A stretch of 6,815 bases of DNA from an uncultured Collinsella sp. (lineage in GTDB: Bacteria > Actinomycetota > Coriobacteriia > Coriobacteriales > Coriobacteriaceae), in assembly GCA_902494945.1 (NCBI GenBank), contig CABUVF010000117.1, positions 1 through 6,815 on the forward strand. The letters are read 5' to 3'. The notes beneath the pieces were generated by a model. That model had not been told where the DNA came from. It did no database searches and worked only from the letters and a program-made list of their open reading frames with translations. How positions within the stretch are numbered: position 1 is the first letter of the stretch; every line of letters starts with the position of its first letter. The position numbers and the translations under genes were made by a program. Shown piece after piece: positions 5,845 through 6,815 of the stretch.

Positions 5845-5934
5845 AGTCTTTTTGGGACGGGGCTTTTTTAGCTACTTTCGCCGCCCTGCCTGCGCACCCT
5901 CAAAGTAGTCAAAAAGCCCCGTCCCAAAAAGACT
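5845..5934. repeat. Large palindromic repeat element (24-bp perfect arms) after lysR
   Basis: The 24 bases at 5845-5868 are the exact reverse complement of 5911-5934. Pairing resumes after a small internal bulge with CTACTTT (5872-5878) against AAAGTAG (5902-5908), leaving a 23-base GC-rich loop. The first 17 bases of each arm match the lone copy at 1215-1231. It begins 17 bases after the lysR stop. No target-site duplication is visible at the ends (GGGT on the left, AACA on the right) and no coding capacity exists inside. It may help end transcription from either side, or be a non-autonomous dispersed element; its origin is inference. Confidence 0.85.
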
Positions 5935-5942
5935 AACAAAAC

Positions 5943-5980
5943 GAGGCCCTGGCCAAACGGCCAGGGCCTCACTAACTTTT
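5943..5980. terminator. Bidirectional terminator hairpin between lysR and the ABC gene
   Basis: GAGGCCCTGGCC (5943-5954) and GGCCAGGGCCTC (5959-5970) form a perfect 12-bp stem with a four-base loop (AAAC). On the plus strand it is followed by ACTAACTTTTATT. On the minus strand it is followed by GTTTTGTTAGTCTTTTT, the end of which is the arm of the neighbouring repeat. It can therefore end both convergent transcripts, with the better U-rich tail on the minus (ABC) side. Confidence 0.8.
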
Positions 5981-6013
5981 ATTCCGTTCTAAATGACGGG
6001 TTGATTGCGCGCA

Positions 6014-6045
6014 GGAGGGTGCCCCGACGCCCCGGGGCACCCTCC
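6014..6045. other. Strong GC hairpin just after the ABC gene stop codon
   Basis: GGAGGGTGCCCC (6014-6025) and GGGGCACCCTCC (6034-6045) form a perfect 12-bp stem with an eight-base loop. It lies 14 bases past the ABC stop codon. No T-tract follows on either strand, so it looks more like an mRNA 3'-end stabiliser or a first stem of a compound terminator than a stand-alone terminator. Confidence 0.7.
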
Positions 6046-6059
6046 GTCAGTAACCGTTC

Positions 6060-6815
6060 CTACTCCAGCTCAAACGCTCCCGTGTACAGCTGGTAGTAAT
6101 ACCCGCGCTTGGCGATCAGCTCGTCGTGGTTGCCGCGCTCGATGATACGGCCGTGATCCAGACAGATGATCGCGTCGGAGTTGCGCACGGTGGAAAGGCG
6201 GTGCGCGATGACAAACGTCGTGCGGCCCTCCATGAGCTTATCCATGCCCGCCTGCACAATGGCCTCGGTGCGGGTGTCGATGGAGCTCGTGGCCTCGTCC
6301 AGAATCATTGCCGGCGGATCGGCGACGGCGGCGCGGGCGATCGAAATCAGCTGGCGCTGGCCCTGCGACAGCTGGGCGCCGTTGCCGGTGAGCATGGTGT
6401 CATAGCCGTCGGGCAGGCGGGTGATAAAGTCGTCCGCGCCCGCGAGCTTGGCCGCCGCGATGCACTCCTCGTCGGTCGCATCCAGGTTGCCGTAGCGGAT
6501 GTTATCCATCACGGTGCCGGTGAACAGGTTCACGTCCTGCAGCACGACGCCCAGGCTTCGGCGCAGGTCGGCCTTGCGGATCTTGTTGACGTTGATGCCG
6601 TCGTAGCGAATCTTGCCGTCGGCAATGTCATAGAAGCGGTTGATGAGGTTGGTGATGGTCGTCTTGCCCGCACCGGTGGCGCCGACAAACGCGACTTTCT
6701 GGCCCGGCTTGGCAAACACGGACACGCCGTGCAGCACCTCGTGGTCGGGCGTGTAGCCAAAGTCGACGTTGTCCATGACCAGGTCGCCGCGCAGCGGCAC
6801 GTACTCGATCTCGCC
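6060..6815 (-). CDS. ABC exporter half-transporter, C-terminal ATP-binding domain (cut by window edge)
   Basis: The open frame runs from the edge (6815) to TAG at 6060-6062, giving 251 residues of a nucleotide-binding domain. Numbered from the edge, it shows A-loop Y21, Walker A GATGAGKT at 45-52, Q-loop Q93 (LQDVNLF), signature LSQGQ at 149-153, Walker B AMILDE at 169-174 with catalytic E174, a D-loop SSID, and switch H205 (IAHRLST). All catalytic parts are intact. The sequence fits exporters fused to a membrane domain, often working as heterodimers for drugs, lipids or peptides; the membrane half lies outside the window. The true start is not visible; the GTG codon inside this frame near 6800 is internal. 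It is convergent with lysR and seems unrelated to the dehydrogenase operon. Substrate unknown. Confidence 0.95.
   Translation of the reverse strand, partial: GEIEYVPLRGDLVMDNVDFGYTPDHEVLHGVSVFAKPGQKVAFVGATGAGKTTITNLINRFYDIADGKIRYDGINVNKIRKADLRRSLGVVLQDVNLFTGTVMDNIRYGNLDATDEECIAAAKLAGADDFITRLPDGYDTMLTGNGAQLSQGQRQLISIARAAVADPPAMILDEATSSIDTRTEAIVQAGMDKLMEGRTTFVIAHRLSTVRNSDAIICLDHGRIIERGNHDELIAKRGYYYQLYTGAFELE

Noticed and set aside
5845..5934. Insertion sequence or MITE with target-site duplication
   Set aside because: Terminal symmetry is strong, but the flanks show no duplication and there is no transposase, so only a repeat is called.

Overview
This is a GC-rich window (roughly 60% or more by eye) with five protein genes and one truncated gene at each edge. 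The layout and protein style suggest a gut actinobacterium of the class Coriobacteriia, most likely Collinsella or a close relative. That placement rests on recognising the protein and intergenic-repeat style, not on a marker gene, so it is an inference.

Layout. Positions 1-1142 (minus) hold the N-terminal half of Tex, an RNA-binding transcription accessory protein. A 241-nt gap follows, with a rho-independent terminator at 1276-1311. Positions 1384-4716 hold a three-gene minus-strand operon read in the order SDR dehydrogenase, OFA-type MFS transporter, Gfo/Idh/MocA dehydrogenase. A 233-nt divergent promoter region rich in dyads (4717-4949) separates it from a plus-strand LysR-family regulator (4950-5828). 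A 231-nt convergent gap holds three strong hairpins. From 6060 to the edge (minus) is the ATP-binding domain of an ABC exporter half-transporter.

How the genes may work together. The operon looks like a small-molecule uptake and oxidation module: the MFS carrier brings in an anionic or polar substrate and two NAD-type dehydrogenases act on it. An oxidation followed by a reduction (epimerisation) is one possibility. The divergent LysR gene is the obvious local regulator. The substrate cannot be read from the sequence. Tex and the ABC exporter look like unrelated neighbours.

The less ordinary material is between the genes. A 17-nt word, AGTCTTTTTGGGACGGG, occurs three times: twice as the arms of a large hairpin after lysR and once alone upstream of tex. 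A perfect 13-bp palindrome lies between the transporter and the Gfo gene. A four-run G-tract (G-quadruplex motif) lies just upstream of the transporter start and shares bases with a hairpin. The lysR/SDR intergenic region carries a near-perfect 10-bp dyad and a perfect 12-bp palindrome. All intergenic gaps are under 300 nt. I saw no tRNA, rRNA, CRISPR array or insertion sequence.
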